In this document: positions 13,101 through 24,966 of the stretch, piece after piece
Layout: the number at the start of each line of letters is the position of its first letter
How positions within the stretch are numbered: position 1 is the stretch's first letter
From: Trichuris trichiura
Lineage: Eukaryota > Nematoda > Enoplea > Trichinellida > Trichuridae
Assembly (NCBI GenBank): GCA_037903355.1
Contig: JBAJFE010000014.1
Coordinates: 5,332,001-5,396,000, forward strand
DNA length: 64,000 bases
Direction of reading: 5' to 3'
The notes under the pieces: model-generated
The model's database searches: none
What the model saw: the letters and a program-made list of their open reading frames with translations, nothing else
What the model was told of the DNA's origin: nothing
Program-made: the position numbers and the translations under genes

Positions 13101-16100
13101 CGAAGCTGAAGGCGCGAAAGGACAGGTTAACCTGCATAGTATGTGGGAATGCTGCTGGTCACGTGGTAAAGCCAGGCCTTATTTATAAACCGGCTATTTC
13201 GAGGGCCCTCAAGAATAAGGACAAAGGCTTGCTGCCGGTGTTCTTGATGCATAACCGTAACGTCTGGATAACAAAAGCTTTCATATCGTACTGGACCCAA
13301 CACTGGTTTATCTCTCAAGTGAATATCTTCTCACCTGGGGCATAAAGTTCAAGTTGGTGTTGCTTCTGGACAGTGCTAGCGGACATGCATTCTAATGTAT
13401 TCTAGGGGTGTTCAAATAGGGTTCCTGTCTCCCAACACCTTTACTCTCATCCGGTTTATGGATCAAGATGTGATTTATTCTTTAAAGCTTTGTATACGAA
13501 GATCTGTTTGTTTCCCGTCTAAAATTCGCGCGGTGATCTTGGAACGGAAGCCGGCGAATTTCGGGATTTCGCCGTAATTGCTCCATATTCGTTTCAGTTC
13601 TATAAATACATTTAGCTTCCTCCATTGCCCCATAGTTTGAGTTCACTCTTCCATTGTCGAAGACGGACTGGAAGTCCTCGCTCTCATCGTTCCGATGCAC
13701 ATTGCCTGCGGAGATTGTTTTGCTTGACCTGTTGCCTTCCACAGTTTTGCGGTTCGCACAGAGAAGCCTGTAAAAAGTGACTGAATAGTAAATAATTGTT
13801 CAGTTAGTAAGGTTTCATTTGGTTGCTTCTTTTTGTACGGATTTTTATGTCCCGTTGAAAAAACTTTTAGTACTAAAATGTCCGGAGCTTTCGGGTCATT
13901 CGAGACCCGTCATCAGCGGTCTCAGCGTCATATTTACAACTTAAGACCGCTGATGACGGGTCTCGAATGACCTGAAAGCTCCGGACATTTTAGTAATAAA
14001 AGTTTTTTCAACGGGACATAAAAATCCGTACAAAAAGAAGCAACCAACTGAAATTATACGGTCCCGTACGAAGACACTATATCTTCAGTTAGTAAGGTTG
14101 TAATTTTCGTGCAATTTATTCGTTGTCGTTGCATACAAGTATACTTTACCTCTCAAGTGGACACTGGAAGAGCTCATTTGTCTTTTCAAAGAACTTTACG
14201 TAGGAGTTTTCCTAACAGCTGGTCGCAGTCTCTCCCATTTATGTCCTTACATAGCCGTCATGTACAGTTGGTCAGCACCTGGGGTGCAAGCTCCCAAAGC
14301 TACTGTGGACCTGACATACTCTTTTGGTTCGTAGTCACCGCAACTGAAACGCGCGGCTCTGTTATATTACTAACAACGTCTGCTCGCCAAGTGATTCTGA
14401 GCCAGCGTTGGAGAACGATCGTGTCTATGTAGCTTCACGTCGTTACGCTATCCCTACATTACAAATAACAGCGAAGTTAACATATATTTCCATTATATTT
14501 TCGGTTTACGCTTAGGCGACGTACGGCCACTGTTACAACTATCGGTAATAGTCACTCTTATATCGCTTAACCGTTTGTCGTTCCACCGGAGAGTTGGTCA
14601 GTTGGGCAGCGCCTCTGCATGCTCCGATCTACCTGGAACCGAGCGCCATCTGCGAGGTATAAGTGGGAACACCAATGTCCGTTTTATGTTCTTACTTTAT
14701 CTCAAAACCAGGGATTCGAGATCGCTCCTAATTTCATAGTAATCGCGAAGATAGACGGTGACAATTTTGCCCTACGGTTAAACTGAGAAATAGACTTCTC
14801 GGTTTTTTAGCGGCAACGGATGACGTTTTTTGTTTTATGATGTATCCATTCAGAAGGCAACTAGTTTTTATTTTACAGCGTTTCCTGCATTGTGTCAGAG
14901 CAGTGCATTGCTTTTGGATTTTTCATTAGTGAACCAGTTTTTGTAAATGGTCATTTTTAACATTTTCTGCTCTTTAAGTAACCTAAAAAAAGAAAATGTT
15001 CGAGATTTAATTGTTTCGCGTACCTAACAGTTTGACATGCGATGAAACATTCTTTAGAATTTTTTCCAAGTTCCGCTTCTTTTATCACTTTGCCTGGTGA
15101 TGGGCATGTTTATTTGTGACCAACTGCTGAGATTAGGGCGTTAGTTTAGGTATTTTCTGTACTACTGGACGGGTAGTTCAAATTTTTGAATAGCCAGTCT
15201 TTATTGAATGCAGCGGTTTCATTGCTTGTATATTTTGGTTTAGCTTACATGTGTGAAGGTGTTTGTTGCATGCTTTTCCCATTATCAATACTAAAGGCAA
15301 AATAATCTATCTTTTACCGAGTAAAATTACGAAGCTGTAGTGCGGGGTACTGCACACTGGAAAAGCAGGGAATTCCTTGTCCCACCGACTTGCATACCGT
15401 CTTAGGAGTCTGAGAGCATACTGATTCGCTGAGGCATGACATGGTGGGTTTGGACATCAACACTAGAAACCGTCCACAGGTTTTGGAACCAATAAGAATT
15501 ATGTGGAAAGCACTAAAAAGTTCAGGAGTTGCAGAACATGCAGGAGCCAGCAAAAAATCGTCAGCGAAATATCTGTCTCAGTACCCTACTGCGAGGTACA
15601 CCACAAACCAAGGGGCGGTTATGGAGGCTATCGCTAACAGTCGCGCACACGTTCTTCTACATTGAACCCCCTGAATTACTCAACCTGGCGGCGGCCAGCA
15701 ACGCTGACATTAACACAAAGCTATTCGCGAGACCGAACCGGTCACCCTTGTCTTCTGTAGATGCGTTTGTTTCTGTCATAATTTTTCATTCAAAACAAGG
15801 ACGACGGGACGTGAACATTTCGGAAAGCTTCGTGGTTTTACGCAACGAAAAAGTACTCCGTTTTCACTACTGTCGGCCGCTCAAGACCGCAGCGAACACG
15901 TTCATATATGAAGACAAGCGCCTGTTCGCAAAAATACCCCACCTTGGTTTACATCTGCGCGGGATCTCCCGTCATCGTTTTTGAATGCTTCACCGCGGTT
16001 TGCATGTATTTCATGCTTGAATCGTATTGGCTGATACATGAAATAGTAACCAAGTTGAAATTGTGCAAAAGATCTGTTGCTATTTCTTCAATCGAAGTGA

Positions 16101-19100
16101 TTTCCCAGTTCAGGCAATTCGACTGCAGACTTTTCGACTTTTAGGCAGTGCGCTTGAGACGTACTGTAGCTTTAGTACCCTTCAGTAAATGACGCTAAAC
16201 GTCCAGCACTTTGAAATCGGTTTTATATCAGTGATTATCAAAGGGGGAGCAAATCGTCAGGGGGCGCTTGGGGGACACTTTTGAGCTAACAGGGCTCTTG
16301 CAGTTTTTTGGTCATCAGACTAGAAAGGCATTGGAAAACATGATACCTTGCGATAGAGTTCAGCGATGGGGAGCTGTCCTGCGACCCCTCTTCGCTCGAT
16401 CATTTTAGTGAATCAGCGCACTGGAAATTGACAAAGAAATTCGCTAAGGTAGTGCTGAGAATGAAAAACACTGCTCCAGTAACTGTGCTTAGTAGGAAGC
16501 ATTCTTCCCACCTGCAGTACTTCAGATGTGGTGACCTCCGTTTTCGTGTTATCTCCATGGAGTCTAACGTCGGTAAGTTAGTTCGCTCGCATCTGTGCCC
16601 ATGGAGCATCATTGACTGGTGTTGCACGAACACAGTTTCGGCAAATGAACTTGTTTGCTCCCATTGAGACTTTAGCCATTGAGATTTTAGCCAATCAGCG
16701 CTCGTGAAATTGTCCAGTCACAACAGATGGGGCTCGCGGTCTCGGCCTTGAAAACACAGTTTCATATGTTAAGCCGTTCTTCTCAACTGAGACTCATGCA
16801 CACGTAAGGCTGATTTGGCTAAGCTGTAATGATCTGTAGACTAATGTGTAAAATGCAATCTCTGCTTGACTTATTTTAGACTACGAACTGCACTAATCTG
16901 CTACACTGTGATTTATCGAGCAATACGTGTGCTTTGTTAAGTTCTTTATTCTACGCTGTCAGAACTTACTTATTATCTGTAACTAATACTCAAAAAGATT
17001 GACTAAAGGTGAAAAAGCATTCCATAGGAGAAACGCGTTAGATACAATGGTGAAAACCTATCTTTATAACGGGGCAGCATTGCTTCCTTCTTCTGAATAA
17101 CTTTGGAAGTGTTAGTCGATACTGATCTCGTACCGAAAAGTGCTAGTCAAAAGGCTTCTTTAACTTACGAAGGTCCATTCTGTTTAATCCGTTACAGTGC
17201 GGCATGATTGGCATTAGGTAATTTTTATCGCCGTTTTCTAATTTGCAAGTCGTTTCGACATGAGCTTCCCAAGCTTGCATATGCAGGCACAGTATTCCTT
17301 CTTCGACGAAGCAAGTACAAATATACGTCATACTATTGTACAGGAGGTCTAAAAAGTTTCGAGCCTAACGTATTCGTTCTGTGTTTCGAAACTTTTTATT
17401 ATTTTCATGTAGATAGAGGTTCATCATGACAGCGTACAAAGTTACTTGAGAATATCTGTTTCCCTGCTACTGTAGGAGTTTTTCTTCCAAGGCGAGGAAA
17501 ATCGCGGCGACTTAGAATTTCAGCAACGCGCTACCATCAAATTTTTGTTTCGCGAAGCAGTATTAAGCGATAAAATCTACCGCTGGAAGTTTGCAAAGAC
17601 GATTCCCTGTCTTATCCTTGAGTCAAGGTTTGGATCGTGGGATAGTTCGCCAGGTTCTGACGAACCAAAGTTCGGTCGACCAGTTGAAGCCGCCTCTGAT
17701 GAAAATGTTGCAGCTGTGGAGAAGACAGTCTTGAAAAACAGAAGAATCGCAATTGAAGAAATCATGACACGAATTAAGCTTTTTCATGGCACAGTTGAAA
17801 GCATTCTATATGATCACCTGAGACTGTTAAAGGTTACTGTACGTTGGGTGCCCAAAAGTGTTTCACCCTTTGAGAGTGAACTTCGCGTAGCACATTCGAA
17901 AGTGATTTTGGATGGGTTTGAAAAATCAGAAAAATATTTTTTGGGCGCGTGGTATCCGGTAATGAGTTGTGGCTTAGTCACCAGAACCCTGAATCTGAGC
18001 AACAAAGGCGGCGGTGGAAGCACACCGATTCTCCGCGACTGGTATGAGCGAGCATTGAACCCTGACTGGGAAAGGTTCATCCCAGCAACGATCTTCTGGG
18101 ATGCAAAAGGAATTCTTTTAAACGATTACATGGAACATGGAGTCACCATCACGAGTAAATATTATGCAAATTTGCTCCATCTGCTTCGTGATGCAATCAA
18201 AAAAATGTTGAGGAAGCTGTCACGCAAGGTGCTGCTGCTGCACGACAACGCTCCAGCTCACAGGTTAAAAATTTCGCCAGCTGCGATCCAAGAGTGCGGG
18301 TTTACCCAGATTAACCACACACTCTATAGCCCAGACCTTGTCCCCGGGGACTGTTTTTTGTTTAGTAATCTAAAGCAGCCCCTTCGAGGAACAATATTCA
18401 GAAACGAGTTGAAGAGTACTATAACTTTCGTGATAAAAACTTTAGATGAACTTGAAATCTCGATATGAAAAGTGCATTGAAGTTAAAGGACGTAATGTTT
18501 GATCATAACACAGTTTCATTTTCCTAGCTTATCTGGAAGTATGTTAGGCTGGAAACTTTTTGAACACCCTATATTAACTTTAGTTTTGTTTTTAAGAATT
18601 TAATTTCCCTGGTGATTAGTTGTGAATTTCGTCGTATTGTATTTCATGGCATTCTCCGGCTGGGCAATTGAAGCCGATGACCTATAATCCCTGTACTACA
18701 AATAAATCACCTCGCTCTCAGGACCGGCTTTGTTCTATCGTCAGGGTTAAAAAAGTCTTGTTCCGATTGACGATGGAACAAGGTCACAGCCAAAAGCAAC
18801 GTGATTTATTCGAAATATCCCAGGTCTTAGCCGCTCAAAGCTACAACGCAGTGGAATACTGCATTATTTATCGTTTCTTTCATCTATTGTCAGAGTTCTT
18901 ATTCAGTTACGGTAAAGTAGTCCTCATAACTCACTTTTATTGGCAGGGTGAGTAATTCTGTTGTTCTCCATTTTGTGAAAACAAAGTTCTTTGAGAACAG
19001 CAGTTCCGTTTAGCCTTAAAACGGTTGACACTCACTTTTTGAACTTACGGTTTCATTTTCTTCAGGTGCAGTTAGTCCAGCAGCTTCTTGAGGAAGCGAA

Positions 19101-22100
19101 AGCAAAGCAGGTCAGCCTTGTGGAAAGTTTCAAATCGGTAGACACTTTGAGTCAGCGGTTAAACATGTCGTTCCAAAAGGCATCACAAGAAATTATGGAA
19201 ACAGCAAGCTTGCTCCAACAAGTTGTAGAAGAGCAGCGTCAGCAGGTGCAACGCGAGTTGGAGAATGCATTCAACGGCAAGCAGGTAGCGCTAAATTTGG
19301 TCGACCGGAAGTTACAACAAACAATGGAAAAACTGTCCCACACGATAGATTTTACTACACGTTTGTTAAAATACACTAATCCGACCGAAACTCTGCTGTT
19401 TAAAAAGCTTTTGGAAAATCGCCTAACCTGCGTCTTCAGTTACAACCCGGATGTTAACGCTGCTTCGTCCAGTGAGCTGGAATTCGTTCCCAATATACCA
19501 GCATCAAGATTGGCAATCATGAATACATTCGGTTACGTAAGGCAGTGCGCGGATATTCCTTTGTTGGGGAAAAGTACACTTGCTCCCATATCACGACCCA
19601 CGGTCAGTGCTTCAAGTGGGCAGCAATACTGCCATCCATCAGCTGCTAACTTGCCGATATCCCTCAGTGGTCATGTGATGTCAGTAAATGGTAACCATCA
19701 AATGGGTAGTGGATCATCGTCCAACCCTGGTGGTTTGATACCTTCTCCTCCTCACGTTTTTGGTGATTCAAACTTGCTGCAGAGTAAGCAGTACGGGGAT
19801 TCATCTCAGAGTCTTGGTCCATTTTCTAACATTGGCTCAGGCGACGCCTATAGCTATGAGAAATGGTCGACTGGTGGTATAGATGCGTCCGGGTTTCACC
19901 AACCCTCATCTGGTAATCCTTTATCTTGCGCAATACATCAGCCTATTCCGGGCCTAATCAGTGACAGTGGCATCTATACTCCTTCGCCCCTGGGCGATCA
20001 CCAGAACGGCGTTGTCAGTGGACATCAGGTGGTTGAACTTAGTGCGAAGCTGATGAGCACGCCTATAACTTTCTTTCCGCCGAAATCTCAAATCAAGCGA
20101 CTGAAAATGATATACCATTGCAAGTTTGGAGAATTTGGAGTCTCTGAAGCCCAGTTCACGGAACCCAGCGGAGTGGCTGTCAGTGCGCAGAATGACATAA
20201 TCGTGGCGGATACGAACAACCATCGTATACAGATATTTGATAAGGAAGGGCGTTTCAAATTCCAGTTTGGTGAATGTGGCAAGCGGGATGGCCAATTACT
20301 GTATCCGAACAGGTAATCTTGTTTTAATTTCTGTTACAAAGTTTTTAGTTTACATAACTGATCTTATCGTATCCATATAGGAACAAATTAATATCTCTTG
20401 CCAGAATAAAAAGTTTAAGCGTTTCGTTAGAACTGTTATTTTCATTCCTCCTCTTCAACTGTGTTACTGTAGGTACTATTTAAATTATCATCTGTTTTAA
20501 ATGTTGGTTGTCACGTAGGTGAAGGAACGGTTTAGTGCTGCGTTTTTATGCATTGTAGATTGCATTTGTTTACATCCACTAAGAAATCCATGTTGCATAA
20601 GAAGAGGTATTAAATCATTTTTTCAACTACAGCACCTCACTAGCTATGAAGCTTTAAATATTTAGTGTTGGATGTTCTGTAATTGAGAAACAGTTTTCGG
20701 ATCTTTTTCATTAGACGTCCAGAATTTCTGGCTTTCCGGTCGGTCAGCTGATGCACATGAATTATCTCGCCAAGACATTGACTAATATTTTGTGACCAGA
20801 GCCAACATGATCTCCACTGATTGCGTCTCGCGACTCCTACCAGTACACCCAACGTCACGCAGTATGAATTCTCGCCTAGGATAATCGTTTGCCACCTAAC
20901 CATAGTCTGAGCAATATACGGAAGTTCACCTCTTCTGGACATTGCATATCTTGATAGTGCATACCCATGTTGCCAGCGGCGTATTTGCGCCCGGCTTTCT
21001 CCAACACATTTGTGCTGTTCCTTACGACCATTGTACGCCTCCTCGCTGAGCCGCATTTGTTTGGAGCAACGAGTTTTCGATTTACCCCCAGTTGCATAGA
21101 TTTCTGCTGCCAATTACAGTAACTGTACAACTACCTCTGCTATGGCAAGTGACTGCTGAAGTGTTTCTGTCTTTATGTGAGACAAACACAAGCGTATAGC
21201 AGAGTGCACCAAATGAGCATACAAATAGACTGGAGTGAGCAGAGGCTATTTTTCCATAGATTTTCATGAATGCTCTATCACCGTTTTTCCCGCCACATGA
21301 ACTCGTGATGATAAGAGTTCACCATGTTCCTGTGGGCGCGCATCAGGCTCTGTCTTTTCTCTCAGCCCAGCCCACAGGGACACTGCTCCATTGGTCAGAA
21401 ACTATTGCCGTTTCTGCATGAATTGGCAGCGTTGTCACTAGTATGGAAGTTCGGCTAATCCAACCGAGAACTAGTACCTGAAAACTTTTCTCAGTTTCCT
21501 ACCGAAGACTTATTATCTGGGGTTGGGGTGGGGATACATCGGCCCACGTCATGCTTCCTGTTGCTAAAGAAGCTTTCCTTCATGTTTACAGTGAGCGGAT
21601 ACCCTCTATGGCCAGAGGCTTTTTGACGAGCAGCATAGCCGTTGTCCTTTGGCAATGGTTCTACTCAACGTAGCAACCCTGGGACATCCCTATAGCAAAA
21701 ATGGTACAAATACACAACGTAGGAATTTGCATAGATTTTCGAGCACATAACTAATTAGCGTACACGGAATTTTATTCTGTTTAACTCTTCATTCCACTCA
21801 GATCAATACATGTGAAAACTAGGAACTGCTCGCTAGATCAGTCGTATTTTACGTTTGCGAACGGCACCTTCAATCCTTCTTATGCGTATCTTCTCATTTC
21901 TGCACGAATTCACTTGACGACTTTGTCTCAGGTGCCTGTTTCCTCAACTTGAAAGTTATCTCGTTTCGCGACGTATCCAACAACATTCTTGAAAGGATAG
22001 AATTCACCTAACTTGACTGAAGCATATCTTACGGATACATTCTGCGCTTTTGCAAGCTTTTTTTCTGCTCAAGAAACGCTGCTTCTGCTCTTTCGTCCAC

Positions 22101-24966
22101 TTTTTTAGCCCACAGTTCTAATAAACTTATCATTGCGGTTCAAAATACTATTACAGCAGCGTTAATCCGCTGAGGTGAAGATGCAAGAAGCATGGCAATG
22201 TCGCGCGCAGCCATGGTGAGACGATCGACCGGCGATTGATTTGTCACTTCCTGGTGACGTAATTGACGTGCCTGAAATTGACCGAGAATCCGGAAGTCTG
22301 GCGCGTGTAATTTAAAAAATCCCGATTAATTTTTTCATAATGAATTTGTGCCTTTCACTCGTTAAAATGGTTCATTCTAGCCAAACTGCATGAATAGTGG
22401 GCGAATTTTTTTTGCCTATCAACATTACTGCCTATAATATGATATTCTGTGCTTGTTTTTCTTTTACATTTCTTCATTAGTTGCATGTTCTTAACAGCGC
22501 TTTTGGCAAGTCAAACTTTTGCGCGTGCTGCGATTTTTCTTATTTAGTTTTTTGTCATGTAGTTTTTTGTTTCTGTCTGTACTCAATTTCTCGAAAGTAG
22601 CAATAATTAATCGCGTTAGCGGTAATTAGGTGCCCACGTTAAGCAAAAACGATAGATCTCGATAAAAAAAATTCGGTTTCGTAATTTATTCGTCTGCGTT
22701 TAAGGAGTTGGGTTTATGCTTTTTACGCATTTTTAGTTCAAGAGATTAAAACTGCCGCACTAGGTTCCAGGAACAGAGTTGTGTGTTTCTAATTGGAAGT
22801 CAAGCGTTTCATGCATCCAGGAAAATATGCTTTGCCATTTTGTATCCCGTTATGGCAGCGTTTTTTGCTGTTTCAGCCATTTAAAACTTTCTAATTTGCT
22901 TATTCTGTACGGCAATACGCTTCGTTTTAACACTTCACTCTCTTAGCAGTATTTCCATAAAAGCCCAATACCGTTACCAGTAATGTCCTGAAGATTACTA
23001 CTAGGCATTTGTATTATATGTGAAAAAAAATGTTTGCGCTCCTTTTTGGCAACTTGTAAGCTGTACCCATTTGCTTGTTTGTTTCTTAGCAACTGAAAAT
23101 AGTCGTAAAAGCAAGTAACAGCGATTATTTTTATTCGAAAGGGTTTCCATTGTGTTCGGTGAGTTTATTCCACCGTTCTAGCAGCACCTGGGTGGCACAT
23201 CCGTAGAAATTATCCAGTTTTGATTCAAAGAAATTGAACACTCATTTTTTGGCCTGTGCCAATTCCTTGAAACCCTTTCCCCACGGCTTGCGCTGTTTTA
23301 ATCTGATTTCTGTTGACTACAGAGCATGTGACAGTTCCGTCTTGCCGTGCTGCTCGAGGGAACTTTTTGTCTCTGAAAAGACATGAAATCGTGCAACGGG
23401 AAAACATCGTTGTCAAGAACTGAATGAATGAAACTGTTTAAAAGCTTTTGTGAGCATCGGGCATACGTTCAATTGAGCCATATATGTATTACCAGGATTG
23501 AACCGCTGTCAAACACAGGGTGCTTTGTAGTGGGCTTGTGTTTCATGTTTGATAGATCTTCTACGGCTTTCCCGTTTTTTCTGTGTGATTGTATCTGTAA
23601 TTAGACCACACATTTGCTCTACCAACGAATGGATGAGAGATTATTAGAAAAAATTCAGAAACGATACACTCAGCTTTTTATTCAGAGCTTTAAGACCGCT
23701 CTAGTTCCGTCGTCAGTGAAATGGGGGAGCGTTCCGAAAGCTCTGTATAAAAAGCTGATGGAATCGTACCTGAATTTTTTCTAATAATCGCTCATTCATT
23801 CGTTGGTAGAGCACCTTTTTCGTCAAATTACAGATACAATCACACAGAAAAACGGAAAAAGCATTAGAAGATCTATCAAACATGAATGAACCGCTTGCGA
23901 AATACTCTCCATCTTGACTCCCTCGTTTAGCAGCGCGGACTTATTCTCGTACATAATGTTAACAAGACCGCGAGAACATGGCAGCTCTTGATTTGCGCTG
24001 ACGACAAAACTGTAGCCTTGAAAGCTACTTACGTTCCACAAACTTTACCGAATGGTTATCTCTGTAAAAAGTGTACCTCTGTAAATTTAGTACTTAGCTT
24101 GTGAAAAAATTCTAAGTAAAAATTGCAGTTTTTAGGTTTTAAAGTTCTGATCTGTCATGTAACGAACTTCCCTATATTGAAGTTTTTAAGGTTAGTGTAA
24201 AGTGTGTATGTTAGCCAGTTTCCAAATTGATAGCTTAAACTGAACTTATACTCCGACCATGTAAGTTTACAAGATTGCCGTATGAGCTGAAAAGTGTTTG
24301 TTTATTGAAGACTGTTATCTTTTCCTTGGTAACCAATTTCTGTTAAGGGTGGCTGTCAATCGTGTAAGTGGTGATATAGTGGTGACAGAGCGCAGCCCTA
24401 CTCACCAAATACAAGTTTACAATCAGTATGGTCAGTTCCTGCGCAAATTTGGCGCAAATATCCTTCAACATCCTCGCGGCGTCACAGTCGACTATAAGGG
24501 ACGTGTTGTTGTGGTTGAATGCAAGGTAATGCGAGTCATCATCTTCGACATGTATGGTAATGTGCTACAAAAATTTGGATGTTCCAAGTATCTTGAGTTC
24601 CCAAACGGAGTTGTGACTAACGACCGTCAGGAAATTTTTGTTAGTGACAATCGAGCGCACAGCGTGAAAGTGTTCAATTACGAAGGTGTTTACCTCAGAC
24701 AGATTGGTGGTGAGGGTCTAACGAACTACCCTATCGGCGTTGGCATTAACCATCTTGGAGAGGTTGTAGTTGCTGACAATCACAACAACTTCAACTTAAC
24801 AATGTTTACGCAAGATGGAAATTTAATCAACGCTCTTGAATCAAAAGTTAAGCACGCCCAGTGTTTTGACGTCGCGCTTCTCGACGATGGATCAGTGGTT
24901 TTAGCCAGCAAAGATTACAGACTGTACATTTACCGCTATCTGCAGGTATCCCCTTTAGGGGTATAG
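10132..24966 (+). CDS. ncl-1: NCL-1/Brat-type TRIM-NHL protein
   Basis: Three exons: 10132-11142, 19066-20312 and 24348-24966, with GT-AG boundaries and matching phases (0, then 2); 958 aa. NCL-1/Brat proteins repress target mRNAs and restrain ribosome synthesis and cell growth; the NHL propeller binds RNA. Seen: Ser/Thr-rich N-terminus; C3HC4 RING (C119, C122, C134, H136, C139, C142, C155, C158); B-boxes at about 235-275 and 292-328; a Gln-rich coiled coil from 338; a low-complexity linker; NHL repeats from about 680 to the end. The NHL part is almost colinear with Brat/NCL-1 as I remember them (blocks QYGQFLRKFG, ADNHNNFNLT, LASKDYRLYIYRY). No filamin domain is present, which separates it from LIN-41 and TRIM2/3. 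The RING is unexpected for this subfamily. The start is the first ATG of the open exon; an upstream exon cannot be excluded. Confidence 0.93.
11340..11830 (+). repeat. Dispersed repeat A, copy 1
   Basis: Aligns in the same orientation with 27345-27810. Shared blocks in the same order: AAACTCCGTC/GAATTCCGTC followed by AAAAT..ATTC.GGGC, CTCGTCCAGCTT, GGGCTGC.TTTTTCGTAACTTTTTAA, AATTCATAA, and a GTACCACC segment. The copies are clearly diverged, and I saw no protein motif in them. Class unknown. Confidence 0.6.
12770..13400 (+). pseudogene. Pogo/Tigger-like transposase relic
   Basis: Pieces of a DDE-1 superfamily transposase lie in successive + frames. Around 12899-12936 is ASRGWFDRFHGS, the end of the CENP-B-type DNA-binding region. 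Around 13042-13073 is NIDETSLFWKK, containing the first catalytic Asp. Around 13185-13320 is a block starting YKPAISRALKNKDKGLLPVF. Around 13362-13390 is LLLLDSASGHAF, containing the second catalytic Asp. Stops and frameshifts separate the pieces. Terminal repeats were not identified for this copy. Confidence 0.8.
13799..14099. repeat. Near-perfect palindromic element
   Basis: Left arm (about 13812-13922) is almost perfectly complementary to right arm (about 13941-14053), with a spacer of roughly 18 nt. The inner core is CCGGAGCTTTCGGGTCA plus GACCCGTCATCAGCGGTCT. A 16-bp direct repeat, TTCAGTTAGTAAGGTT, occurs just outside the left arm (13799) and again about 30 nt beyond the right arm (14084), possibly a target duplication. 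Very few mismatches between arms suggest recent origin or ongoing gene conversion. Confidence 0.92.
16229..16540 (+). mobile_element. hAT-type non-autonomous repeat, copy 1
   Basis: Begins CAGTGATTATCAAAG, similar to the CAGTGGTTCTCAAA-type ends of hAT transposons. It aligns with the minus strand of 40715-41007 over about 300 bp, with shared blocks GGGGGACACTTTTGAGCTAA, GACCCCTC and GTGCTTAGTAGGAAGC. No transposase motif was recognised. The right end is not defined. Confidence 0.65.
17341..18571 (+). mobile_element. Mariner-like element with degraded transposase
   Basis: Imperfect terminal inverted repeats of about 28 bp lie at 17341-17369 and 18543-18571, both containing AAAAAGTTT and AGCCTAAC. 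TA dinucleotides flank the element, as mariner requires. A frame at 17545-18468 keeps transposase motifs: RRIAIEEI-type HTH remnants, RWVPK, LLLHDNAPAHR (second catalytic Asp) and YSPDLVPGDCFLF (third Asp, the DD34D spacing class). The first-Asp region is scrambled and the N-terminus carries stops, so it is inactive. It sits in ncl-1 intron 1 in the sense orientation. Confidence 0.88.
20313..24347 (+). other. Intron 2 of the ncl-1-like gene
   Basis: 4.0 kb, donor AACAG|GTAATC and acceptor TGTTAAG|GGTGGC. The split Arg codon is restored across the junction and the NHL sequence continues without a gap. It contains the foldback at 23541-23886. Short open frames at 20640-21270 (minus) were examined and not recognised; the rest shows nothing. 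Confidence 0.85.
23541..23886. repeat. Foldback element, type member
   Basis: Arms of roughly 150 bp at 23541-23690 and 23740-23886. Outermost TTTCATGTTTGATAGATCTTCT pairs with its complement at the right end. Inward, GTGTGATTGTATCTGTAATT, GCTCTACCAACGAATGGATG and AAAAATTCAG each have complements. The centre holds TCGTCAGTGAAATGGGGGAGCGTTCCGAAAGCTCT. The longest symmetrical member of the family scattered over this window. Confidence 0.9.

Larger units (their letters stand above)
11143..19065 (+). other. Intron 1 of the ncl-1-like gene
   Basis: A 7.9-kb intron, donor AG|GTAAGC and acceptor TTCTTCAG|GTGCAG, phase 0. It is filled with mobile-element debris listed separately: a dispersed repeat (11.34-11.83 kb), a pogo relic (12.77-13.4 kb), a palindrome (13.8-14.1 kb), a hAT-type repeat (16.23-16.54 kb) and a mariner (17.34-18.57 kb). 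No additional exon was recognised. The stretches 14100-16200 and 18600-19000 contain only short unrecognised open frames. Confidence 0.8.

Noticed and set aside
19954..20295. Minus-strand open frames opposite ncl-1 exon 2
   Set aside because: The plus strand encodes the start of the NHL domain; the antisense frames are incidental.
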